Part shown: positions 56,956 through 64,000 of the stretch, piece by piece
How the letters are laid out: each line of letters starts with the position of its first letter
Numbering within the stretch: position 1 is the stretch's first letter
Assembly: GCA_019117105.1 (NCBI GenBank)
Contig: DXAH01000050.1
Span: 1-64,000, forward strand
Reading direction: 5' to 3'
DNA from: Duodenibacillus intestinigallinarum
GTDB taxonomy: Bacteria; Pseudomonadota; Gammaproteobacteria; Burkholderiales; Burkholderiaceae_F
Length of the DNA stretch: 64,000 nt
Notes under the pieces: model-generated
Seen by the model: the letters and a program-made list of their open reading frames with translations, nothing else
Told to the model about the DNA's origin: nothing
Database searches by the model: none
Program-made: the position numbers and the translations under genes

Positions 56956-59202
56956 CTAGTCCCGAGGACGCAGCACGACGGTGGTGACAAGCACTGAGGC
57001 CATGGCAAGAAGCAGCGTCAGACCGAAAATGTGAAGCGCAGGCGTTGAAGATAAGGCAAGAAGTCCAAAAGCCAACAACGTACTTGAGGCGGCCAGGAAA
57101 ACCGAATTGCGGGCGGCAACGGCGTTGTCCTCGCTGTAAAGCACGATGGCGTAATCAACGCCGAGCCCCACAACCAGCACCAGCGGCAGAACGGAAAAAA
57201 GCGAGAGGGGAATGCCGGCAAAGCCGCACAAACCAAACGTCAGCGCAATCGAGAGAGCCGTCGGTGCCCAGAAGTCAACGAATCTCCGCCGCATGCTGAA
57301 CGCGAGAATTGCGCCGATGACGCCCAGAGCAATGAGCAGAGCGTATAAAACGCCGTTGCGATAGGTCGCAAGGCTGTCTGCCACTTCAGCCGTGGTGTTC
57401 ACGAAGCGAACACCGTTGATTTCATCGGCAACCTTTTGCAGATGCGGCAACGACTCTGCCGTGACGCCGGAAAGAGGCACCAAAAGGCTTGTATCCGATA
57501 ACCAGAAGTGCGTCAGAGATTGCGGCGCGATGGTTTTGAAGGCAGAAAGTGTCAAAAGCGAATCGTCTGCCGATGGAGCGGGAAAATCACTTTTAAGCGT
57601 TTCCTCAGTTAGTGTCAGAGCGCGGTGGGTTGCTGGATTCGTCAGCGTGCGCGCCTGTTGCTGTGATTTTCGGGAAGGTAGCAAGGCAGTCGGGTTGGGG
57701 GCAGTGCCGATCACGCCGTTGGCAGCCAACTGCGCGAGATGTTTTTGCAGTAGCTCGTGGGCTTGCAGCACAGCTTCGGTGTCATTGCCCTGGATTACGA
57801 ACAGCTGTCCGGGACTGACAGGCGACAGAGCTTTGCCGACAAATTGCATATCAGCCATCAGGTGTGCCGGGATTCGATTGAGGAGCGCGAGTTCGTTTTG
57901 TGTTTTGAGTTGCAGGGCACCGAACACCGAGACAATCAGCAAACAAACAACGAACGCCGCCTTTGCTATGCCCTTGGCTCGCGGCAGTTGCGCAAAGCCT
58001 CGAGAGAATGCGGTAGCGGCACGCGTGGGTATATCGGCGCGCAAAAAACTGCCTGCCACAAACAGCATGTTGCAGTAGGCGGCCATAAGGCCCGCGATGC
58101 AAAAGACGGCCATTTGACGCAAGCCCGGCATGGGAGAAAAGATCATCACGGCGTAGCCGATGCCGGTGGTGAGAAGCGAAAGTGACAGGGGCTTGAGAAG
58201 CTTTGCTCCGGCTTCGGGGCCGGACAGACCCGTAGCCGTTGCGCACAGCATATGAAAGACGTAGTCAACGCATATACCCAAAAGAGTGGCGCCGAACACC
58301 AACGTTAAGATGTGAACTTCGCCGAAAAGAACCACCACGCTTGAGGCGGCAAAAATAAGACTGGCGGCAAGGACAACCAGCGTGAGCAATAACGGCGCCA
58401 CGCGCGCAAAGAAGATGATCACCAGCAAAATGATTGCCGCAGCGGATATGGCGCCGATGAGTGTGGCTTCCGAAGAGGCGGTTGAAGCGGCTTCTTCGCT
58501 GATGAGGGTTACACCGGCGCTATGGATGCGCGCATCGGAATCAGCTGCAAGAACGGCTTGTCGGGCTGTGTCCAATGCCTTGGTGACCGACATGTCGTCA
58601 ACCGCTCCCATCGATTCACTGCTGCGAATGCTGAGTGCGCAGTAGTTCAGACCGTCTGGGGAAGTGCGAAGGCTGACGCAAGGACCCGAAAATTGAAAAG
58701 GCGACTGAGCGGCGCTTTTCAGAAGAGCATTTTCGAAGGTACCCAGGGGATCGTCCTGAAACGGCGCAAAAGAAGCTGCAAAGGGACGGTAGAGAAGCGC
58801 AAGGCTGCGCCTCAGGAGATCCTCGTCCTTGGCTGCGGCTAGAAACGCCTGATCATCTGGTGAAAGGAACCCACCGCGGTACGGCAACAACGCTTTGGCA
58901 AAGGCCTTGACGTCAAAAGCTTCTGAAGGCTGAGAGGCTTGCAGTCCCTCTTGAGCTAGCGTCTGCGTGATTATGTTTGCGCCGATGGCGGCCCTTTCTA
59001 TTGTTTTGGAGCCGACCAAGACCCAGATGTCGCGGGAGGCTTGCGTGCTGTGCGCGAGAATTTTGTCGGCCGATGCCGAATCGGTTGACGTCGGAAGCAG
59101 GGCTCGAATGTCGGTGTGGATGTTCGAGGGCGAAAACTGCACCACGCCCATAAGCACCACGGCTACAAAGAACAGGAGCCACAGCTTGCCGATGAGCTTC
59201 AT
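56956..59202 (-). CDS. MMPL-family exporter (RND-like lipid transporter)
   Basis: The 748-residue protein has about eleven to twelve membrane segments in two halves separated by periplasmic loops, with FGATLLGICVDYVFHMLCAT and VLVVGLGVDYAIVLYSEDNA as paired helix-4-like motifs. MMPL proteins export lipids or pigments. In aryl polyene clusters a copy of this type stands beside a LolA-like carrier, and the same pair occurs here (next gene upstream, 7 bases away). No polyketide genes are present in the window, so the cargo is unknown. Confidence 0.82.
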   Translation of the reverse strand: MKLIGKLWLLFFVAVVLMGVVQFSPSNIHTDIRALLPTSTDSASADKILAHSTQASRDIWVLVGSKTIERAAIGANIITQTLAQEGLQASQPSEAFDVKAFAKALLPYRGGFLSPDDQAFLAAAKDEDLLRRSLALLYRPFAASFAPFQDDPLGTFENALLKSAAQSPFQFSGPCVSLRTSPDGLNYCALSIRSSESMGAVDDMSVTKALDTARQAVLAADSDARIHSAGVTLISEEAASTASSEATLIGAISAAAIILLVIIFFARVAPLLLTLVVLAASLIFAASSVVVLFGEVHILTLVFGATLLGICVDYVFHMLCATATGLSGPEAGAKLLKPLSLSLLTTGIGYAVMIFSPMPGLRQMAVFCIAGLMAAYCNMLFVAGSFLRADIPTRAATAFSRGFAQLPRAKGIAKAAFVVCLLIVSVFGALQLKTQNELALLNRIPAHLMADMQFVGKALSPVSPGQLFVIQGNDTEAVLQAHELLQKHLAQLAANGVIGTAPNPTALLPSRKSQQQARTLTNPATHRALTLTEETLKSDFPAPSADDSLLTLSAFKTIAPQSLTHFWLSDTSLLVPLSGVTAESLPHLQKVADEINGVRFVNTTAEVADSLATYRNGVLYALLIALGVIGAILAFSMRRRFVDFWAPTALSIALTFGLCGFAGIPLSLFSVLPLVLVVGLGVDYAIVLYSEDNAVAARNSVFLAASSTLLAFGLLALSSTPALHIFGLTLLLAMASVLVTTVVLRPRD

Positions 59203-59209
59203 GGTGCGG

Positions 59210-59833
59210 TTACCTCACGCGGGCAAAAAAAGCGTCGTCCCGTGCCGCAGCTTCGGCCGGAAGCTTCACGTTGTCAAACTGAAGACGCGTGATCGTGCCG
59301 TCGGTTTGAGTGATGGTAGCGTGCGTGACCTTGCCGTCCTGAGCGGCAAGTGCAAATTCCGTCAGATAGTTGGCAAGCGTTCCGTTTTTGGGCGACAGGA
59401 TGAGCGAATACGCGTTGTCTTTTTTCGAACAGGAAACGAAAAAAGAGCGGTTCAGGAGCATGATGAGTTCTTCGGATGACCGAGAAGTCAGATCACTCAT
59501 GAAATCGGCGGCTTGATGCTCATGCACTCTCAGCTCGCCCTTTTCGTCGGTTACGGCATAGTGTTTTTTGCCGAACACGCGGACATGCTGCAACGGAAAG
59601 GTGGTTTCCCAGATCAGACCGTCAACGGGGTCGGACACCACGCGTCCTTTGCCCGGTAATGGGCGGGTAACGCCCGGCACGAACTTCTGCATCCGGAAGT
59701 CGGCCGTCAACCGAGCCTGTGGTTGCAAAACTTCCGCGATGTTGCGCAAGCAGGCTTCGGATTCAGAGGAGGACTGACCGAACGCTGGGATGCTTGCAAT
59801 CAGGAGACAGGGCAGGACGAAACGAAGACGCAT
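59210..59833 (-). CDS. LolA-like outer membrane carrier protein
   Basis: The 207-residue protein has a signal peptide ending near AFGQS and a LolA/LppC-like fold: RLTADFRMQKFVPGVTRPLP, GKGRVVSDPVDGLIWETTFP and VFGKKHYAVTD. Carriers of this group, found with MMPL exporters in aryl polyene and related loci, move lipids across the periplasm. It starts the two-gene unit with the MMPL gene. Confidence 0.78.
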   Translation of the reverse strand: MRLRFVLPCLLIASIPAFGQSSSESEACLRNIAEVLQPQARLTADFRMQKFVPGVTRPLPGKGRVVSDPVDGLIWETTFPLQHVRVFGKKHYAVTDEKGELRVHEHQAADFMSDLTSRSSEELIMLLNRSFFVSCSKKDNAYSLILSPKNGTLANYLTEFALAAQDGKVTHATITQTDGTITRLQFDNVKLPAEAAARDDAFFARVR

Positions 59834-59897
59834 GGAACTGGATAAAGAGAGTAGCCTCGACGAAAGTCGGGCACATTGTAGCCTGCCGGAAACAAAT

Positions 59898-59927
59898 AAC
59901 CCGCAGCATCTTTCGATGCTGCGGGTT
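59898..59927 (-). terminator. Terminator of the tRNA-Lys pair
   Basis: AACCCGCAGCATC (59898-59910) pairs perfectly with GATGCTGCGGGTT (59915-59927) around TTTC. On the minus strand it follows tRNA-Lys(CTT) and is trailed by a broken T-run (TTATTTGTTT). Confidence 0.75.
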
Positions 59928-59933
59928 GGAATA

Positions 59934-60009
59934 TGGTGGGAGCGCAGAGACTCGAACTCTGGACCGACGGATTAAGAGTCCGCTGCTCTACCAACTGAGC
60001 TACGCTCCC
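59934..60009 (-). tRNA. tRNA-Lys (CTT)
   Basis: On the minus strand the 76 bases have acceptor stem GGGAGCG/CGCTCCC, a D arm with AGCTCAGTTGGTAGAGC and anticodon loop CTCTTAA (anticodon CTT). The T arm is AGTTCGAGTCT, and CCA is encoded. It lies 16 bases after the other lysine tRNA. Confidence 0.96.
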
Positions 60010-60025
60010 AGGCGATTAATCGAAG

Positions 60026-60101
60026 TGGTGGGTCGTGCGAGATTCGAACTCACGACCAACGGATTAAAAGTCCGCTGCTCTACCGACTGAGCTAACGACC
60101 C
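60026..60101 (-). tRNA. tRNA-Lys (TTT)
   Basis: On the minus strand the 76 bases have acceptor stem GGGTCGT/ACGACCC, anticodon loop CTTTTAA (anticodon TTT) and T arm with GTTCGAATC. CCA is encoded. It is first in the pair, downstream of a consensus promoter. Confidence 0.96.
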
Positions 60102-60157
60102 CCGTATCAGGCGGTCTGCCTTAGTTCTGAGAGGAACGACGATCAACCGAGAACCGC

Positions 60158-60186
60158 ATTATGAAGAACCCAAAAATGCTTGTCAA
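60158..60186 (-). promoter_or_regulatory. tRNA-Lys promoter (TTGACA-17-CATAAT)
   Basis: Read on the minus strand, TTGACA (60186-60181) lies 17 bases before CATAAT (60163-60158), about 60 bases upstream of tRNA-Lys(TTT). Confidence 0.8.
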
Positions 60187-60451
60187 GGGGCAGAAGCAAA
60201 ATTTTTTTCTGACTTGAGTGGATCATAGATATTTTTATTTTTCAAAACTTTGAGCCTGTCTCATTAGTCTGGGTAAACCCTAACAAAATTGACCTAAAAT
60301 TGTCTCGCATTTCTGAAAAATTTCGTGCATTATGCGCAGTAACGATGCGAAATGTTTTTTGATGTTATCGGCTTCGTTATTGGGTTTGTGGATCTTTGTC
60401 GATCTGAAATGATCAAATGTTGATCCTCAGAACAAAGGGAATAGAGTGCAG

Positions 60452-60501
60452 GGAATTGGTGATAGAAAATATCTATCGATATTTTTTGAAAAACCAATTC
60501 C
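60452..60501 (+). promoter_or_regulatory. Hairpin in the recA leader
   Basis: GGAATTGGT (60452-60460) pairs with ACCAATTCC (60493-60501). Inside, GATAGA (60461-60466) pairs with TCTATC, and ATATC/GATAT is a competing pair. The stem ends 21 bases before the recA ATG, close enough to affect ribosome access. It could also be a protein target. Confidence 0.5.
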
Positions 60502-60522
60502 TAAACAAAAGGAAATAGAGAG

Positions 60523-61707
60523 ATGGCTGAGAAGAAAAAGAATACGAGCGCGGAAACGCGAGTTGAGCGCGTCAATGATGCGGATGAACGCAAAAAGGCG
60601 CTGGCCGCGGCCTTGTCCTACATTGAAAAGGAATTTGGTAAGGGCTCGATCATGCGTATGGGCGAGGGTACCCAGACCGAGGATGTTGAGGTGGTGAGCA
60701 CCGGTTCTCTGGGCCTTGACCTGGCTTTGGGCGTGGGCGGTTTGCCGCGCGGACGTATCGTCGAGATCTACGGTCCGGAAAGTTCCGGTAAGACGACGCT
60801 TACGCTGCACATCATTGCCGAAATGCAGAAAATTGGTGGCACGTGCGCCTTCATTGACGCCGAACATGCTTTGGACGTTTCGTATGCTCAGCACTTAGGT
60901 GTCAAGCTTGACGATCTGCTGCTGTCGCAGCCCGACACCGGCGAACAGGCTTTGGAAATCACGGACGCGCTGGTGCGTTCCGGTTCGGTTGATCTGGTGG
61001 TGATCGACTCGGTGGCTGCACTCACGCCGCGCAGTGAAATCGAAGGCGATATGGGTGAGGCGCTTCCCGGCCTTCAGGCCCGTCTGATGAGCCAGGCTCT
61101 TCGTAAGCTCACGGGTTCCATCAAGAAGACCAAGACGCTGGTGATCTTCATTAACCAGATCCGTATGAAGATCGGCGTTTCCTACGGCAACCCCGAAACG
61201 ACGACAGGCGGTAACGCACTCAAGTTCTACAGTACCGTTCGTGTGGATATTCGCCGCAAGACCAACCTTAAGAAGGGAGAAGAAATCTACGGTGCCGAAA
61301 CGGTCGTCAAGGTCGTCAAGAATAAGGTGGCACCTCCTTTCAAGAAGGCAAGCTTCGATATTCTCTACGGTGAAGGTATCTCGCGTGAAGGCGAACTTCT
61401 CGATTTGGGTGTGGAACTTGAAGTAGTCGGCAAATCGGGTGCTTGGTACAGCTACGAAGGAACGCGCATCGGCCAGGGCAAGGACAAGGCCCGCGAATGG
61501 CTGATAGCTAATTCGGAAAAAGCGCTTGAAATCGAAAACAAAATTCGTGAACTGCGCGGCATGAAGGGGCGTCCGACGTCGCTTACTCCCGGAGAACCGG
61601 CTCCCAAGCCCGAAGCTCCGAAGGCGGCCAAGAGCAGCAAGGCAACGCCCGTGCGTGAACCCTCTCCGGATGAGGATTTGCTCGAACCCGAAGACTTCTA
61701 CGAATAA
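60523..61707 (+). CDS. recA: Recombinase RecA
   Basis: RecA forms filaments on single-stranded DNA for recombination and triggers LexA cleavage. The 394-residue protein has Walker A GPESSGKTTLTLH, VVIDSVAALTPRSEIEGDMG with Walker B, and loop 2 NQIRMKIGVSYGNPETTTGG. The C-terminal tail from about 345 is rich in Pro, Ala and acid residues and about 40 residues longer than in E. coli. The gene for its inhibitor recX follows 9 bases on. Confidence 0.97.
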   Translation: MAEKKKNTSAETRVERVNDADERKKALAAALSYIEKEFGKGSIMRMGEGTQTEDVEVVSTGSLGLDLALGVGGLPRGRIVEIYGPESSGKTTLTLHIIAEMQKIGGTCAFIDAEHALDVSYAQHLGVKLDDLLLSQPDTGEQALEITDALVRSGSVDLVVIDSVAALTPRSEIEGDMGEALPGLQARLMSQALRKLTGSIKKTKTLVIFINQIRMKIGVSYGNPETTTGGNALKFYSTVRVDIRRKTNLKKGEEIYGAETVVKVVKNKVAPPFKKASFDILYGEGISREGELLDLGVELEVVGKSGAWYSYEGTRIGQGKDKAREWLIANSEKALEIENKIRELRGMKGRPTSLTPGEPAPKPEAPKAAKSSKATPVREPSPDEDLLEPEDFYE

Positions 61708-61716
61708 CCCAAACAC

Positions 61717-62220
61717 ATGACAACGGACACGAAACGTCCGGCCAACGAGAATCAGCCCCGCAGCCTTATGGCGCGGGGCATTGACGCTTTATCGCGCCGG
61801 GAATATTCGCGCAAGGAACTGCGGGAAAAGCTGGTTCATGCTCTGGAAGAAGGACAATCAGCTGCTGAAGTGGATGATGTGCTCGATGCGCTCGAAAGTA
61901 AGAACTACCTGAGCGACGAGCGATATGCCAGAAGCCGCGTGCGGATGCGAAGCGCCCGCTATGGGAACAGACGCCTGGCTTACGAATTGTCCATGCAGGG
62001 AATTGGAGCCGAGGAGGTCCAAGAGGCCTTACAGGAAGCAGGCGACGAGTTTGAACGGGCCTGGGTCGTTTGGAGTCGACGTTACGGGAATCCTCCCGAA
62101 GACTACAAAGAGAAGACAAGACAGGCGAGATTTTTAGCCGCCCGTGGGTTTGGCTTTGATATGATTGAACGAGTCTTTGATAAAGCTCGCGAAGAAGCTT
62201 GCAAAGACGAGGATGACTAA
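61717..62220 (+). CDS. recX: Regulatory protein RecX
   Basis: RecX binds and modulates RecA filaments. The 167-residue protein has the three-helix repeats of the family: GIDALSRREYSRKELREKL, YLSDERYARSRVRMRSARYG and the later RQARFLAARGFGFDMIERV. Its position right after recA is standard and implies shared transcription. Confidence 0.92.
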   Translation: MTTDTKRPANENQPRSLMARGIDALSRREYSRKELREKLVHALEEGQSAAEVDDVLDALESKNYLSDERYARSRVRMRSARYGNRRLAYELSMQGIGAEEVQEALQEAGDEFERAWVVWSRRYGNPPEDYKEKTRQARFLAARGFGFDMIERVFDKAREEACKDEDD

Positions 62221-62242
62221 TGCGCCATCAAATCAAAGGAAC

Positions 62243-62295
62243 CTGCGGTCGGAATCCTGTTGGGCAGTAAGTGCCTCCCGAAACTTCGACCGTAG
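62243..62295 (+). promoter_or_regulatory. Stem structure before the symporter gene
   Basis: CTGCGGTCG (62243-62251) pairs with CGACCGTAG (62287-62295) with one G-T pair. Inside, GGGCA (62262-62266) faces TGCC-T-CCC. It lies about 48 bases before the symporter start. It does not match the glycine riboswitch consensus I know. Confidence 0.4.
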
Positions 62296-62343
62296 TGTTT
62301 CATCCTCGAAACCACAATCACAATAAAAAACGGTCAGTTTCAT

Positions 62344-63687
62344 ATGTCAGGTAGCACCAAACAGACAAACTTCGGATCACGCCTGGGATTTATTTTGGCT
62401 TCGGCGGGTTCGGCCGTCGGGCTTGGGGCCATTTGGAAGTTCCCCTACATGGCCGGCACCAACGGCGGCGCCGTGTTCATGCTTCCTTATATCTTCTTTA
62501 CCGTCACGGTCGGCATGGCGCTTTTGCTTGCTGAATTCGCGATGGGGCGCGCCGGTCGCAGCGGCCCGGTGGGCAGCCTTAACAACGTTTGCGGCAAGCC
62601 CTGGGGCATTTTCGGCGGCATCGGCGTTTTTACTGTCTTCTTGATTCTTTCTTTCTATTCGATCGTAGGCGGCTGGTGTCTGAAGTACACCGCCGATGCG
62701 GCAACCGGTGCTGGTCTCAAGATCGCGCCCGAGCAGCTGGGGGCTTATTTCGGGGCTTTCGTCTCCGATGGCGTGAGCTCCTATCTGATGCTGCTGCTTT
62801 TCCTGTTCATCACGGCCATCGTCGTGTTGCGCGGCATCGACAAGGGGGTGGAGCGCTTTGCCAAGGTGCTGATGCCGGCGCTTTTCGTTTTGATGATCGT
62901 GCTCATTATTCGCGGCGTCACGTTGCCCGGCGGTTGGGAAGGCGTGAAATTTCTCTTTATGCCCCGCTGGGAAGACTTCAGCGGTTCGGCGCTCTTTAAC
63001 GCCATGGGCTTTTGCTTTTTCTCGCTGTCGCTTGGCGCCGGGACCATGATCACCTACGGTACGTATCTGTCCGACAAGGCCAATCTTCCTGGCAGTGTCG
63101 GTTGGGTGGCGGTGCTTGCCATCCTCTCCTCTCTGCTGGGAGGCCTGATGGTGATGCCCGCCGTGTTTGCCTTCGGGCTCGATCCGGCCGCTGGTCCCGG
63201 GCTCACGTTCGTGACGATGCCCGCCATCTTCAGCAAGATGCCGATGGGGCAGCTTTTTGCAGTGTTCTTCTATGTGTGCCTTGTCGTGGCGGCCCTGACG
63301 AGCTCGGTGTCGATGCTTGAGGCCTGCACCGCTTTACTCAGTAAGGAATTCAATCTGCCGCGCCGCACCGCTATCTTCACGACTGTTGCCGGAGCCGCCG
63401 TTGTCGGCTTGATTGCCAACCTTTCCTTCGGTGCGTGGTCTGACGTGAAGTTCTTCGGCAAGAACATTTTCGATCTGCTTGACTTCGTCACGAGTAACGT
63501 CGGCATGCCTTTGTCGACCTTCGGCATCGCAATTGCCGCAGCTTGGGTGGCTTGGCCCGTGATGCGCAATCAGCTCAATTACGAAGGAGGCGTTTCGGAC
63601 TCGTGGCTTAAGGCCGCACGCATTCTGATTGGCGTTATTTCGCCCTTGTTCGTGCTGATCGTCGCCCTCGGCGGCCTGTTCGGCTAA
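62344..63687 (+). CDS. Sodium-dependent transporter, NSS family
   Basis: The 447-residue membrane protein has about eleven segments and the strong NSS start RLGFILASAGSAVGLGAIWK followed by FPYMAGTNGGAVFMLPY, including the unwound helix-1 binding region. Later, GFCFFSLSLGAGTMITYGTY supplies the helix-6 site. NSS members import amino acids with sodium. The substrate (for example tyrosine, tryptophan or branched-chain) is not determined. A structured element lies in its upstream spacer. Confidence 0.9.
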   Translation: MSGSTKQTNFGSRLGFILASAGSAVGLGAIWKFPYMAGTNGGAVFMLPYIFFTVTVGMALLLAEFAMGRAGRSGPVGSLNNVCGKPWGIFGGIGVFTVFLILSFYSIVGGWCLKYTADAATGAGLKIAPEQLGAYFGAFVSDGVSSYLMLLLFLFITAIVVLRGIDKGVERFAKVLMPALFVLMIVLIIRGVTLPGGWEGVKFLFMPRWEDFSGSALFNAMGFCFFSLSLGAGTMITYGTYLSDKANLPGSVGWVAVLAILSSLLGGLMVMPAVFAFGLDPAAGPGLTFVTMPAIFSKMPMGQLFAVFFYVCLVVAALTSSVSMLEACTALLSKEFNLPRRTAIFTTVAGAAVVGLIANLSFGAWSDVKFFGKNIFDLLDFVTSNVGMPLSTFGIAIAAAWVAWPVMRNQLNYEGGVSDSWLKAARILIGVISPLFVLIVALGGLFG

Positions 63688-63775
63688 ACAATAGATTTTT
63701 TGACAGGGAGTGGAACCGGCAGAGTGGGAGCTCGATGCGTTGTAAAACGGATCATGTGCCGGTTTCTGAATAAAA

Positions 63776-64000
63776 ATGAAAATTCATGAGTATCAAGCCA
63801 AGGCGCTTTTTGCGGCGGCAGGGATTCCTGTCGCCGCCGGGCGTCCGGCGTTTTCCGTCGAAGAGGCGGTGGAGGCGGCCGAGCAAATCGGCGGCAGCTG
63901 TTGGGCAGTCAAGGCTCAGATTCACGCGGGCGGCCGCGGCAAGGCGGGCGGCGTCAAAATTGCCCGTTCCTTGGAAGAAGTTAGAGCGGCAGCTTCCGAC
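63776..64000 (+). CDS. sucC: Succinyl-CoA synthetase beta subunit, N-terminal part (partial)
   Basis: The first 75 residues, MKIHEYQAKALFAAAGIPVA followed by CWAVKAQIHAGGRGKAGGVK, match the ATP-grasp start of SucC, which forms succinyl-CoA or its reverse in the citric acid cycle. The frame runs off the right edge. sucD is expected beyond it. Confidence 0.95.
   Translation, partial: MKIHEYQAKALFAAAGIPVAAGRPAFSVEEAVEAAEQIGGSCWAVKAQIHAGGRGKAGGVKIARSLEEVRAAASD

Larger units (their letters stand above)
60102..60522. promoter_or_regulatory. tRNA-Lys/recA divergent intergenic region
   Basis: No gene is supported in these 421 bases. On the left is the minus-strand tRNA promoter. On the right are a GATCAA-ATG-TTGATC inverted repeat (60411-60425) and a hairpin directly before recA (60452-60501). 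No canonical CTGT-N8-ACAG SOS box was found, and no recA promoter could be placed with confidence. The middle is A/T-rich. Confidence 0.5.

Noticed and set aside
60187..60440. LexA (SOS) box upstream of recA
   Set aside because: CTGT-N8-ACAG was looked for and not found. Near matches lack the second half.
62243..62295. Glycine riboswitch before the symporter
   Set aside because: The conserved glycine aptamer core is absent. The fold is reported only as an unassigned structure.
1..64000. CRISPR arrays, prophage or complete insertion sequences
   Set aside because: No regularly spaced repeats, phage structural genes or intact transposase genes were seen. Only the tnpB remnant at 47851-48140 is mobile-element DNA.

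Overview
The window is a 64 kb piece of a betaproteobacterial chromosome. It most resembles an anaerobic gut member of Burkholderiales close to Sutterella, Parasutterella or Turicimonas. That placement is inferred from betaproteobacterial gene orders (the ribosomal protein super-cluster, an Mla operon that contains mlaA, a hisE-hinT-tatABC block), moderate to high GC content, a pyruvate:ferredoxin-type oxidoreductase operon, and many Tat-exported enzymes of unknown function. No database search was run.

Region 1 (1-15.1 kb, plus strand) holds the 3' end of tuf, then the S10, spc and alpha ribosomal protein clusters with secY, rpoA and rplQ. Gene order is conserved, but infA is absent between secY and rpmJ. 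Genes inside each block lie 0-20 bases apart. The blocks themselves are separated by five spacers of 100-320 bases rich in inverted repeats, and good sigma70-type promoters are visible before rpsJ and rplN. A bidirectional terminator ends the cluster.

Region 2 (15.1-27.8 kb, mostly minus strand) is accessory metabolism. It contains galE, a run of Tat-signal enzymes (a DUF6282-like amidohydrolase, a DUF362 protein, an aldo/keto reductase) with a LysR regulator, and a divergent secreted cupin. It also contains a crotonase, a Pat-type protein acetyltransferase, a second Tat-exported DUF362 protein, a protein of unknown function with a basic tail, and a DUF3455 lipoprotein.

Region 3 (28-38.5 kb, plus strand) holds a four-gene 2-oxoacid oxidoreductase operon whose last gene fuses a GltD-like flavoprotein to a ferredoxin domain. 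It is followed by an efflux operon of the ybhG-F-S-R type that ends in its own TetR regulator, with a palindromic operator at its promoter.

Region 4 (38.5-48.6 kb) holds an MFS exporter, a methyltransferase, sstT, recQ, a cystathionine beta-lyase, a histone H1-like protein, two tandem DUF2721 membrane proteins, a YbaK-type deacylase, the decayed remains of an IS200/IS605-type tnpB element, and ruvX.

Region 5 (48.6-64 kb) holds plsC, a hotdog thioesterase, the phospholipid transport operon mlaFEDACB, tRNA-Met, hisE-hinT-tatABC, a minus-strand MMPL/LolA-like pair, two tRNA-Lys genes, recA-recX, a sodium-neurotransmitter-family symporter, and the 5' end of sucC. TatABC encoded here would be the export route for the Tat-signal enzymes of region 2.

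The observations most worth a second look are the Tat-exported enzyme cluster with its LysR-type operator, the structured spacers of the ribosomal cluster (notably before rpmJ, rpsD and rpoA), the tnpB remnant that retains an omegaRNA-like end, and the inverted-repeat leaders of recA and of the symporter.
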